This document shows, in pieces, positions 9,838-14,866 of a stretch of DNA of 32,569 bases (position 1 is its first letter; each line of letters begins with the position of its first letter). The stretch is from a virus, in the IMG/VR virus record IMGVR_UViG_3300036046_000028, positions 1 through 32,569 of that record. The stretch is one strand, 5' to 3'. Below the pieces are notes generated by a model that saw only the letters and a program-made list of their open reading frames with translations, did not search any database and was not told the origin of the DNA. A program made the position numbers and the translations under genes.

Positions 9838-10070
9838 AGCTCCCCTCCCTGTGTCATGTACTAGGTAGTCTCTATAGGTAGTACCTTAAGATGACGCCTG
9901 GTCCTCTTTAGGTCATCTCTCGGTGGTCCTCTGAGTGGTTCTCCGTCGATGTAACCACTCAGAGAGCCGCTGAGAGATGGCTGAGAGGGAGGAACTAGCT
10001 CTCCGCCCACACTTCCCTCAGCCCACTGAGTGCTGTATAGGCCGCTCCCCGCCACCTTTGGAGCCCCTGT
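9838..10070. other. Non-coding junction with nested palindromes, probable genome-end region
   Basis: No convincing gene. The strongest structure is a perfect 12-bp inverted repeat, CTCTGAGTGGTT (9929-9940) with AACCACTCAGAG (9953-9964). It is enclosed by CATCTCTC (9914-9921) and GAGAGATG (9972-9979), giving a long imperfect cruciform. Another pair, GTACTA (9858-9863) and TAGTAC (9879-9884), lies upstream. In T7 order this is where right and left ends meet, so a collapsed terminal repeat, packaging site or replication origin could be here; the sequence alone does not show which. Confidence 0.5.
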
Positions 10071-10163
10071 ATGGTCACTGTGCTATCTACGCTGCTCACC
10101 GCCGTTGTGTTCGGCCTGGTGTTCGCCTTCTGGCCTGCCAAGAGGGGTCCCAAGGGGGACTAG
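10071..10163 (+). CDS. 30-aa single-pass membrane peptide
   Basis: The short ORF encodes a hydrophobic segment (residues about 3-21, rich in Val, Leu, Phe) followed by a basic tail PAKRGPKGD, a classic inside-positive membrane topology. GGAG lies about 7 nt upstream of the ATG. It occupies the position of T7 gene 19.5, a small ORF beyond the large terminase. No family is recognised. An overlapping longer frame (9977-10387) runs through the palindrome and a terminator and looks spurious. Confidence 0.45.
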   Translation: MVTVLSTLLTAVVFGLVFAFWPAKRGPKGD

Positions 10164-10377
10164 CGCCGGCCGACCTTTCCGTTGCAAAAATCCGAGGCGC
10201 CTTATTGAGTGGCGGCGAACGGTTCTACCCCCCCCGTGGCCCCCTCGGTCTGCCTTCGGCAGCCCCAAAAATCGAGGCCGGGCACCCATCGCGCCGCGTA
10301 GCGCGCCTCTCTTACCTCTGGATAGCTAGTAAATCCGGGCCTGCGCGTTGGATATGGTATCCAATAGCAGCCTACCG

Positions 10378-10397
10378 AGCCCCTTAAGGGGCTTTTT
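10378..10397 (+). terminator. Intrinsic terminator 1
   Basis: AGCCCC-TTAA-GGGGCT followed by a run of five T. A standard rho-independent terminator on the + strand, probably ending late or site-1 transcripts before the early promoter. Confidence 0.85.
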
Positions 10398-10435
10398 ATC
10401 GACTACAAACGTAGTCAATCGCAGCCTGCGCCAAT

Positions 10436-10457
10436 GATCGCAGGTGCGATCTTTTTT
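10436..10457 (+). terminator. Intrinsic terminator 2
   Basis: GATCGC-AGGT-GCGATC followed by six or more T. It lies 40 nt beyond the first terminator. Its centre, TCGCAGGTGCGA, is itself a near-perfect palindrome repeated at 10492, so the stem could double as a protein-binding site. Confidence 0.75.
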
Positions 10458-10503
10458 CCCGCGCGCCGCGCCCGCGCATATTGATCTTACCTCGCACCTG
10501 CGC
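10438..10503. promoter_or_regulatory. Pair of operator-like palindromes
   Basis: TCGCAGGTGCGA (10438-10449) and TCGCACCTGCGC (10492-10503) share the half-sites TCGCA and TGCG around a 2-bp centre, with centres 54 bp apart. They lie 40-110 bp upstream of the early promoter. A repressor or activator site is possible; the winged-helix regulator at 15020 is one candidate binder. No binding evidence exists in the sequence itself. Confidence 0.35.
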
Positions 10504-10545
10504 GACCCCCAAAATCCGGCCCATCCTGTTGCAGTTGCTGGGGAT

Positions 10546-10574
10546 TTGACAGATCGGCAGGTCGGTGCTAGCTT
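10546..10574 (+). promoter_or_regulatory. Early sigma70-type promoter with extended -10
   Basis: Perfect -35 TTGACA (10546-10551), a 17-bp spacer, and -10 TAGCTT (10569-10574) preceded by TGC, the extended -10 signature. It is the only strong host-type promoter I see and directly precedes the early operon, so it should drive host-polymerase transcription after DNA entry. Start expected near 10581. Confidence 0.75.
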
Positions 10575-10749
10575 ACATTCATCGACGACGGCCTCCCGGC
10601 CTACTCGATACGGGCCAATCGCCTCCCGTGATAACAGTGGCGGTCGCCCTTAGTCCGAATGCGTCGGACGGCACAGGGGAATTGGATGCGGCCCTCAAGC
10701 GAGGCACCCGGCAGGGTGAGCAATGCGAAACGCCATCCAGTGAGGGAGA
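10575..10749 (+). other. Structured early leader RNA
   Basis: About 170 nt between the promoter and the first ribozyme with no credible ORF. Simple hairpins are visible: GGCC-TCCC-GGCC near 10590, ACGGG with CCCGT around 10610-10630, and GTCCGA-ATGCG-TCGGAC (10653-10669). No known RNA family is recognised. Confidence 0.45.
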
Positions 10750-10844
10750 GTGTGTAGGCACACACCGAGGACGGCCCCGCGACTTGCGGCCCTGCCTATC
10801 CTGAAGTGCCCTGAAGATGCCTGTAGGTGGCAGGCGAAACACAC
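10750..10844 (+). ncRNA. Hammerhead ribozyme, type III (head of early transcript)
   Basis: Stem III pairs GUGUGU (10750-10755) with ACACAC (10839-10844). The cleavage nucleotide is A10756 (GUA site). Stem I pairs GGCAC (10757-10761) with GUGCC (10806-10810) around a 44-nt insert that can form its own hairpin. Core CUGAAGA is 10811-10817, followed by an extra U. Stem II is GCCUG (10819-10823) with CAGGC (10831-10835) around a 7-nt loop, then GAAA (10836-10839). A competing hairpin GUGUG-UAGG-CACAC (10750-10763) could switch it off. The only copy in the array open at stem III. Confidence 0.7.
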
Positions 10845-10848
10845 ACAA

Positions 10849-10909
10849 GGTCGAAAACACTGGCCCTTCGGGGCCGGTGTAGGGGCGTCATGCGCCCTCT
10901 GATGGGACC
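10849..10909 (+). ncRNA. Hammerhead ribozyme, type II, copy 1 (core looks impaired)
   Basis: Stem II GGUC (10849-10852) with GACC (10906-10909). Stem III is a perfect 10-bp hairpin with a UUCG loop ending at 10880; the cleavage nucleotide would be A10881. Stem I is GGGGCGU with GCGCCCU. Two core deviations: the run after G12 has four A instead of three, and the second core reads CUGAUGG (10899-10905), with G where A9 is expected. Self-cleavage is doubtful. Confidence 0.6.
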
Positions 10910-10941
10910 ACTAACAAGCACACAATCACAAGGACACACAC

Positions 10942-11091
10942 ATGAAAAGCAAGCTCTTCCGCATCCTGATCGCCGTCACGGGCAGCATCTGCCTCGTGGG
11001 GGCCCTCGTGGGCTTCGGCGTCAAAGGGGAAGCTCTGGCCATCGCCTCGATCACCTACGGGCTGATCGCAGGCTGGGCCGTTGGCTACTAG
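10942..11091 (+). CDS. Small two-helix membrane protein, early gene A
   Basis: A 49-aa protein with hydrophobic segments at about residues 5-25 and 29-48 and a basic N-terminus (MKSK), suggesting an inner-membrane hairpin. It is the first early gene and is preceded by the shared start cassette AAGGACACACACATG. Its stop codon TAG overlaps the first base of the next ribozyme's stem II. Early phage genes of this size often antagonise host functions, but no family is recognised. Confidence 0.7.
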   Translation: MKSKLFRILIAVTGSICLVGALVGFGVKGEALAIASITYGLIAGWAVGY

Positions 11092-11159
11092 GTCGAAACC
11101 TAGCCGGTCCCTTCGGGGGCCGGCGATGGTCCCGCCGTAACGCGGCGGCTGATGAGACC
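11091..11159 (+). ncRNA. Hammerhead ribozyme, type II, copy 2
   Basis: Stem II GGUC (11091-11094) with GACC (11156-11159). GAAA is 11095-11098. Stem III is ACC/GGU plus GCCGGUCCC with a UUCG loop and an internal UA/GAU loop. Cleavage follows C11131 (GUC). Stem I is CCGCCG-UAACG-CGGCGG. Core CUGAUGA is 11149-11155. All core positions are canonical. Stem II begins on the last base of gene A's stop codon. Confidence 0.92.
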
Positions 11160-11186
11160 ACACACAGACACACCAAGGACACACAC

Positions 11187-11294
11187 ATGACAGACCTTTC
11201 AAGCATCCTTTCCGCAATCGCTGTGGGGACCGTGGGCGGCCTCCTTCTGGGGTCCACGCTCGGTTGGCTCTTCAATCGATTAACGCGGCCCTGA
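11187..11294 (+). CDS. 35-aa single-pass membrane peptide, early gene B
   Basis: Very short ORF preceded by the shared AAGGACACACACATG cassette. A Gly/Leu/Val-rich segment at residues about 7-29 looks like one transmembrane helix, followed by a basic end (NRLTRP). The identical upstream signals make it a real gene despite its length. Function unknown. Confidence 0.65.
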   Translation: MTDLSSILSAIAVGTVGGLLLGSTLGWLFNRLTRP

Positions 11295-11305
11295 AGTCGC
11301 ACCAA

Positions 11306-11369
11306 AGCCGAAACCTAGGCCCCTTTAAGGGGCCGATGGTCCCACCGTGAAGCGGTGGCTGATGAGGCT
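11306..11369 (+). ncRNA. Hammerhead ribozyme, type II, copy 3
   Basis: Stem II is AGCC (11306-11309) with GGCU (11366-11369), a double compensatory change relative to GGUC/GACC in other copies. GAAA is 11310-11313. Stem III is ACC/GGU plus GGCCCC/GGGGCC. Cleavage follows C11341. Stem I is CCACCG-UGAAG-CGGUGG. Core CUGAUGA is 11359-11365. Confidence 0.92.
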
Positions 11370-11395
11370 ATCAGACAACCACAAAGGACACACAC

Positions 11396-11872
11396 ATGAA
11401 CGGACACACAATCGAAGTGACGGCGCTTGATACTGGCTTCAACTTCATGGTCGCCCTGATGGCAGAGCGCTACGCTCCCGGCTGGAAGGCGGCTCCCGTG
11501 GCCCCCGAGACCCTTGAAGCCCTCAAGGAGTCACACAAGCGGGACGGCTTCATTACCGTGTGGGATGGCGAGAGTGATCGAACCATCTTTGGCGAAGCAC
11601 ACTTCAACCATGCCTTCCGGGCGTGGCACGATGCGGTGCATCTCATGTACGACCTTCCCTTCACGCTGGACGGCGAAAGGGCCGCTGCGGAGATGCAGTG
11701 CGAGCACGTCAAGCGCCACTATGGGACCGACAGCCGGGCTCTGAAATGGTGCGAAATGATCCGGTGCGAAGTCGCCGGACAGGCGGAACACTTCGCGAAA
11801 ACCGGGGACTTCCCGGCGGACCAAGTGGAGTTCGCAAAGGGCTACCTCGCGGCTCGCGGCGTGGCCATTTAG
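11396..11872 (+). CDS. Hypothetical early protein C (158 aa)
   Basis: A soluble 158-aa protein with no signal or membrane segment, preceded by AAAGGACACACACATG. The middle contains FNHAFRAWHDAVHLMYDLPF (residues about 69-88), a His-rich amphipathic segment, and the C-terminal half has CEHVKRHYG and CEMIRCEVAGQ. The His/Cys spacing hints at metal binding but matches no family I can name. The + strand frame and cassette make coding certain. Confidence 0.8.
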   Translation: MNGHTIEVTALDTGFNFMVALMAERYAPGWKAAPVAPETLEALKESHKRDGFITVWDGESDRTIFGEAHFNHAFRAWHDAVHLMYDLPFTLDGERAAAEMQCEHVKRHYGTDSRALKWCEMIRCEVAGQAEHFAKTGDFPADQVEFAKGYLAARGVAI

Positions 11873-11889
11873 GTGCTACCTAGCACCTA
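11870..11889 (+). other. 8-bp hairpin formed by the stop codon of early gene C
   Basis: TAGGTGCT-ACCT-AGCACCTA is a perfect stem that includes the TAG stop codon, directly upstream of ribozyme copy 4. No T run follows. It may protect the 3' end or space the ribosome away from the ribozyme. Confidence 0.6.
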
Positions 11890-11896
11890 CACACAA

Positions 11897-11965
11897 GGTC
11901 GAAACCTAGCCGGTCCCTTCGGGGACTGGCGATGGTCTCAGGGTGAAGCCCTGACTGATGAGACC
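11897..11965 (+). ncRNA. Hammerhead ribozyme, type II, copy 4
   Basis: Stem II GGUC (11897-11900) with GACC (11962-11965). GAAA is 11901-11904. Stem III keeps the UA/GAU internal loop and a UUCG tetraloop. Cleavage follows C11937. Stem I is UCAGGG-UGAAG-CCCUGA. Core CUGAUGA is 11955-11961. Confidence 0.92.
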
Positions 11966-11984
11966 AAACAACAAGGACACACAC

Positions 11985-12245
11985 ATGACGCACCCTCTTG
12001 AGAGGCTTCGCTACCACGTTTCGGGGGCCATTGAGCGCGGCGAGGCGGAAGCCATAACCGAGATCAAGCCGCCCTTCGACAGCGTGACATTCATCATGGA
12101 ATACGAGGGCGGAGTGCTGGAAGAAGATCAGATTGTCGAAGGCTTCCAAGCCTTGATTGACAGCGGCCTCGTGTGGCGACTTCAAGGCCACTATGGCCGC
12201 ACAGCAGTTGCCCTGATCGAGGCCGGGCTATGCTCCCGAGGATGA
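11985..12245 (+). CDS. Hypothetical early protein D (86 aa)
   Basis: Start chosen at the ATG of the shared AAGGACACACACATG cassette rather than an upstream in-frame ATG at 11958 that lies inside the ribozyme. The protein is acidic, soluble, mixed helix and strand, with GFQALIDSGLVWRLQGHYGR near the middle to end. This resembles small phage proteins annotated only as hypothetical. The stop is 2 nt before the next ribozyme. Confidence 0.75.
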   Translation: MTHPLERLRYHVSGAIERGEAEAITEIKPPFDSVTFIMEYEGGVLEEDQIVEGFQALIDSGLVWRLQGHYGRTAVALIEAGLCSRG

Positions 12246-12247
12246 AA

Positions 12248-12303
12248 GGTCGAAACCCCGGAGTGATCCGGGGTCTGGCGGTTAAGCCGTCACTGATGAG
12301 ACC
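12248..12303 (+). ncRNA. Hammerhead ribozyme, type II, copy 5
   Basis: Stem II GGUC (12248-12251) with GACC (12300-12303). GAAA is 12252-12255. Stem III is a simple perfect stem ACCCCGG/CCGGGGU without the UA/GA internal loop of most copies. Cleavage follows C12275. Stem I is UGGCGG-UUAAG-CCGUCA with one G-U pair. Core CUGAUGA is 12293-12299. Confidence 0.92.
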
Positions 12304-12330
12304 ACTCACAGACACACCAAGGACACACAC

Positions 12331-13107
12331 ATGACAAAACGTAAACCCCGTGCCCGCTCCTTCGCGGGTGCAAGGATCGCCCTGTGGATCGCAACGCTGG
12401 CCCTCGCGGGCTTCGGTGCAATCGGCTGGGGTCTGGCCCTATGGCCAGTGTCACAACCTCTCGCCATCATCGGCGGGATCGTTGCCCTTGTGGCCCCACT
12501 TGCGGCGGCAGCCCTGACCGGCCCCGCTGCACACGGTGCGGGCCTTTCCGCGTGGCTTGCCATCATCATCTTCACGGCGATGGATGCAGGCTCAAACGCA
12601 AACGCAATCTGGGAGTTTGACGAGGCGGCGAACGCTTCGATCAATCGCCCGGCGCAGGAAGCCTATGAGGCTGACCTCGCGGCTGCAAAGGCAACCCTCG
12701 CGGCTGCCAACGCGGCGTTGCTCGCCTTGCCCACGCCGGATGCCGAAGGGCCTATCCGGAAGGCAGACACCTACACGACGACACACACCGCCCTCTCGGG
12801 GAACGTCAAGACGGCTCAGGACGCTCTGGACGCCCTCAAGAAACCCGAAGTCTCCACCTTGTTTCCCAAGTGGCTCTCCGGGTCAGTGATGGCCCTCACG
12901 TCCCTCGCGCTGATCTTTGGACACCTCGCGGTGAACACGGCGGCGCGGAAGGCGCAAGAGGCATTCAACGCTTCAGCCCCTCCGGTGAAAGCCAAGAGGC
13001 GGAAGCGGCGGCAGTCACCGGTGAAGGCGCAGGAGCCCGCAAAGGCCCCTGAACCGGCTGACAATGTGCATGACCTCTGGGGAAAGCACCGTGGGAAGCT
13101 GAACTAA
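12331..13107 (+). CDS. Four-helix membrane protein, early gene E (258 aa)
   Basis: The largest early gene, with the shared start cassette. The N-terminus is basic (MTKRKPRARS). Hydrophobic helices lie at about residues 16-38, 42-62, 68-88 and 184-205. Between the third and fourth is an Ala-rich stretch (about 95-170) likely to form a coiled coil. The C-terminal tail is strongly basic (AKRRKRRQ, near 225) and then Pro/Glu-rich. The layout resembles phage and plasmid membrane proteins of unknown role. The stop codon TAA overlaps ribozyme copy 6. Confidence 0.8.
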   Translation: MTKRKPRARSFAGARIALWIATLALAGFGAIGWGLALWPVSQPLAIIGGIVALVAPLAAAALTGPAAHGAGLSAWLAIIIFTAMDAGSNANAIWEFDEAANASINRPAQEAYEADLAAAKATLAAANAALLALPTPDAEGPIRKADTYTTTHTALSGNVKTAQDALDALKKPEVSTLFPKWLSGSVMALTSLALIFGHLAVNTAARKAQEAFNASAPPVKAKRRKRRQSPVKAQEPAKAPEPADNVHDLWGKHRGKLN

Positions 13108-13180
13108 GGCGAAACCTAGCCGGTCCCTGCGAAGGGGTCGGCGATGGTCCGGGGGATAGAGACCCCGCTGAAGATGCCTT
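13106..13180 (+). ncRNA. Hammerhead ribozyme, type II, copy 6 (CUGAAGA-U variant)
   Basis: Stem II AAGGC (13106-13110) with GCCUU (13176-13180), extendable by ACU/AGU across one bulged C. GAAA is 13111-13114. Stem III has the UA/GAU internal loop and a GCGA (GNRA) tetraloop. Cleavage follows C13149. Stem I is CGGGG/CCCCG with an 8-nt loop. Core is CUGAAGA (13168-13174) followed by an extra U, the same variant as the type III copy. Stem II includes two bases of gene E's stop codon. Confidence 0.85.
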
Positions 13181-13205
13181 CAGTACACACACAAAGGACA
13201 CACAC

Positions 13206-13433
13206 GTGTTTCACAACGATTGGAATAACGAAGACCGCGCAGCCCGCGCTATGGACGCCCTCCACGCCTATGTCGAGAGCCCCGGAGATAGCATGGGCGC
13301 AAACGACTTTCAGACGTGGTTGCAGGACATGCTGTGCGACTTGCGGCACCTCGCAAAGCGAGAAGGACTTTCCTTTGACACGGCCAACACCAACGCGGGT
13401 AGGAACTTCGAGGAGGAGCTGGAAGGCCGCTAG
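13206..13433 (+). CDS. Hypothetical early protein F (75 aa)
   Basis: Starts with GTG in an otherwise identical cassette (AAAGGACACACACGTG). The protein is acidic and mostly helical, with aromatic residues near the N-terminus (MFHNDWNN) and a segment ANDFQTWLQDMLCDLRHLA. No family recognised. Its TAG stop overlaps the first base of ribozyme copy 7. Confidence 0.72.
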   Translation: MFHNDWNNEDRAARAMDALHAYVESPGDSMGANDFQTWLQDMLCDLRHLAKREGLSFDTANTNAGRNFEEELEGR

Positions 13434-13492
13434 GTCGAAACCACGGGAGGAAACTTCCGTGGTCTGAGGGTTATGCCCTCACTGACGAGACC
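13433..13492 (+). ncRNA. Hammerhead ribozyme, type II, copy 7
   Basis: Stem II GGUC (13433-13436) with GACC (13489-13492). GAAA is 13437-13440. Stem III is ACCACGG/CCGUGGU without the internal UA/GA loop. Cleavage follows C13464. Stem I is UGAGGG-UUAUG-CCCUCA. Core is CUGACGA (13482-13488), using the variable position 7. Confidence 0.92.
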
Positions 13493-13510
13493 ACTAACAA
13501 GGACACACAC

Positions 13511-13762
13511 ATGACCAGCGAATACGAACTTGCTGACTTGAACAACCTCACCACGGAAGAACTCGAACTCGCCGCCGATGCCCTGTACAGTTACGCGGAT
13601 CGCCTCGACGACGACCTTTCGAACTCTGACTGGTACGGCAGGCCGGGCAGCGAGGAACACTGCTTTGCAAGCTCCCGCGCAAGGCAATTCTGGGCGGCCT
13701 GCAACCGCTTTCGAAACGCAGTGGCACAACGCAGGCAGGCGGAGACAAACGCCAATGGATGA
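13511..13762 (+). CDS. Hypothetical early protein G (83 aa)
   Basis: Preceded by AAGGACACACACATG. An acidic N-terminal half (LTTEELELAADALYSYADRLDDDL) is followed by a more basic, aromatic C-terminal half (RARQFWAACNRFRNAVAQRR). It is all-helical in appearance. No family recognised. Its end overlaps a second small ORF starting at 13755. Confidence 0.72.
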   Translation: MTSEYELADLNNLTTEELELAADALYSYADRLDDDLSNSDWYGRPGSEEHCFASSRARQFWAACNRFRNAVAQRRQAETNANG

Positions 13763-13814
13763 CCAGTGGGACCTTTCGGACTTCGCCAACCTTTGGCGAG
13801 GGGCGAAGCGATAA
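13755..13814 (+). CDS. 19-aa overlapping ORF, early gene G2
   Basis: A short frame (MDDQWDLSDFANLWRGAKR) whose ATG overlaps the end of gene G. Its TAA stop lies 2 nt before ribozyme copy 8, the same stop-to-ribozyme spacing seen for other early genes. That placement is the main reason to think it is translated, by coupling to gene G. Too short for any family match. Confidence 0.4.
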   Translation: MDDQWDLSDFANLWRGAKR

Positions 13815-13816
13815 AC

Positions 13817-13887
13817 ACAGTCGAAACCTAGGGACCACCTTCGGGTGGCCCCGACGGTCGCGGGATAAGCCCGCCTGACGAGACTGT
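13817..13887 (+). ncRNA. Hammerhead ribozyme, type II, copy 8
   Basis: Stem II is the longest uninterrupted one: ACAGUC (13817-13822) with GACUGU (13882-13887), 6 bp, differing from other copies by paired changes. GAAA is 13823-13826. Stem III has the UA/GA internal loop and a UUCG loop. Cleavage follows C13859. Stem I is GCGGG-AUAAG-CCCGC. Core CUGACGA is 13875-13881. Confidence 0.93.
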
Positions 13888-13908
13888 CAGAACACTGAGG
13901 ACACACAC

Positions 13909-14526
13909 ATGGCATACATTGAAAACTCAAGTAATGTCTCCGGCGGGGCACAGGTCTTCGGCGAGGCACAGGTCTTCGGCGAGGCACGGGTCTCCGGCGG
14001 GGCACAGGTCTCCGGCGGGGCACAGGTCTCCGGCGGGGCACGGGTCTTCGGCGAGGCACAGGTCTTCGGCGAGGCACGGGTCTTCGGCGAGGCACAGGTC
14101 TTCGGCGAGGCACGGGTCTCCGGCGGGGCACGGGTCTTCGGCGAGGCACAGGTCTTCGGCGAGGCACGGGTCTTCGGCGAGGCACGGGTCTTCGGCGAGG
14201 CACAGGTCTTCGGCGAGGCACGGGTCTTCGGCGAGGCACGGGTCTTCGGCGAGGCACGGGTCTTCGGCGAGGCACAGGTCTCCGGCGACAGCTACCTTGA
14301 GAAACCCTCAGACATCCTCTGCGGCTACTTTCCTTCCCGCAGCGGTACCTACCACCTGACTCTGACACGCACCGCTCGAAACACCGTGCGTTTCGTGTGG
14401 GGCTGCCGCTCCGGCGCTGACTTCCGGGCCTACCTCTCGGACCCGTCTTACGACGGCCTCCGGGAGGCGCCGCTCGCGATGCTCAAGGCGCTGGAGATCA
14501 ACCTTGGCATCTACCAAGGCGGCTAA
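13909..14526 (+). CDS. Hexapeptide-repeat (beta-helix) early protein H
   Basis: A 205-aa protein with the shared cassette in the form GAGGACACACACATG. Residues 13-126 are 19 tandem hexapeptides of the type A-[RQ]-V-[FS]-G-[EG]. Such G-x-A-x-V repeats fold as left-handed beta-helices in many phage and bacterial proteins. A C-terminal domain of about 75 residues (from YLEKPSDI; includes GTYHLTLTR and FVWGCRSG) is non-repetitive and of unknown function. The repeat-coding DNA is nearly identical from unit to unit. The stop codon TAA overlaps ribozyme copy 9. The opposite strand shows a long Arg/Pro repeat frame that is only the shadow of this gene. Confidence 0.8.
   Translation: MAYIENSSNVSGGAQVFGEAQVFGEARVSGGAQVSGGAQVSGGARVFGEAQVFGEARVFGEAQVFGEARVSGGARVFGEAQVFGEARVFGEARVFGEAQVFGEARVFGEARVFGEARVFGEAQVSGDSYLEKPSDILCGYFPSRSGTYHLTLTRTARNTVRFVWGCRSGADFRAYLSDPSYDGLREAPLAMLKALEINLGIYQGG
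13945..14286 (+). repeat. 19-unit, 18-bp tandem repeat inside early gene H
   Basis: Nineteen in-frame 18-bp units with the form GCRCRGGTCTYCGGCGRG. Units vary at only three sites: CAG/CGG (Gln/Arg), TTC/TCC (Phe/Ser) and GAG/GGG (Glu/Gly). Phe is always followed by Glu and Ser by Gly (Asp in the last), so the last two sites change together. Near-identity points to recent expansion or homogenisation. Confidence 0.95.
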
Positions 14527-14599
14527 GGCGAAACCTAGCCGGTCCCTGCAAAGGGATCGGCGATGGTCCGGGGAATAGAGACCCCGCTGAAGATGCCTT
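14525..14599 (+). ncRNA. Hammerhead ribozyme, type II, copy 9 (CUGAAGA-U variant)
   Basis: Stem II AAGGC (14525-14529) with GCCUU (14595-14599), overlapping gene H's TAA stop. GAAA is 14530-14533. Stem III has a GCAA tetraloop and one pair changed from U-G to U-A relative to copy 6. Cleavage follows C14568. Stem I is CGGGG/CCCCG. Core is CUGAAGA (14587-14593) plus the extra U. It is a close sibling of copy 6. Confidence 0.85.
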
Positions 14600-14625
14600 C
14601 AGTTAACCTACAAGGACACACACAC

Positions 14626-14850
14626 ATGGCTCACTATGTGATCTATACACAACACCACTCCATATCACGCAGCCGCGTCGTTCACTGCCCAGAAGGAGAA
14701 ACGCTTCGGGGCGCAAAGCGGCGAGCGACTCGTGAGTTTGGTGACGGGTTCCCTGCCCATACGATAGTCATTGCGCATGTATCGCCGCTCGGGTGGGAGA
14801 TCGCCTCAAAACGCCGCGTGCGCGACAAGCGGTGGCTCGATTGTTACTGA
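14626..14850 (+). CDS. Hypothetical early protein I (74 aa)
   Basis: Start placed at the ATG after AAGGACACACACAC, not at the upstream in-frame codon inside the ribozyme. The protein is basic, with a beta-strand-like N-terminus (MAHYVIYTQHHS) and a middle segment EGETLRGAKRRATREFG. No family recognised. Its GC is slightly lower than its neighbours. Confidence 0.72.
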   Translation: MAHYVIYTQHHSISRSRVVHCPEGETLRGAKRRATREFGDGFPAHTIVIAHVSPLGWEIASKRRVRDKRWLDCY

Positions 14851-14866
14851 CTTAATATACCAGCCA

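Larger units (their letters stand above)
10164..10545. other. Non-coding region upstream of the early promoter
   Basis: No credible gene in this stretch. It contains two intrinsic terminators and several operator-like palindromes, listed separately. These include TTGGATA-TGG-TATCCAA (10348-10364) and GACTAC-AAAC-GTAGTC (10401-10416). The layout suits an insulated control region between late and early transcription. Confidence 0.6.

Noticed and set aside
9977-10387. 136-codon + strand open frame in the junction
   Set aside because: It runs through the 12-bp palindrome region and into a terminator, has unstructured Pro/Arg-rich composition, and overlaps a more convincing short membrane ORF.
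13945-14286. Tandem repeats as a CRISPR array
   Set aside because: Units are 18 bp, contiguous, in frame with a protein and lack spacers.
13430-14368. Long - strand frame encoding Arg/Pro/Val repeats
   Set aside because: It is the complement of the 18-bp tandem repeat of early gene H and of ribozymes 7 and 8; no start signals on that strand.
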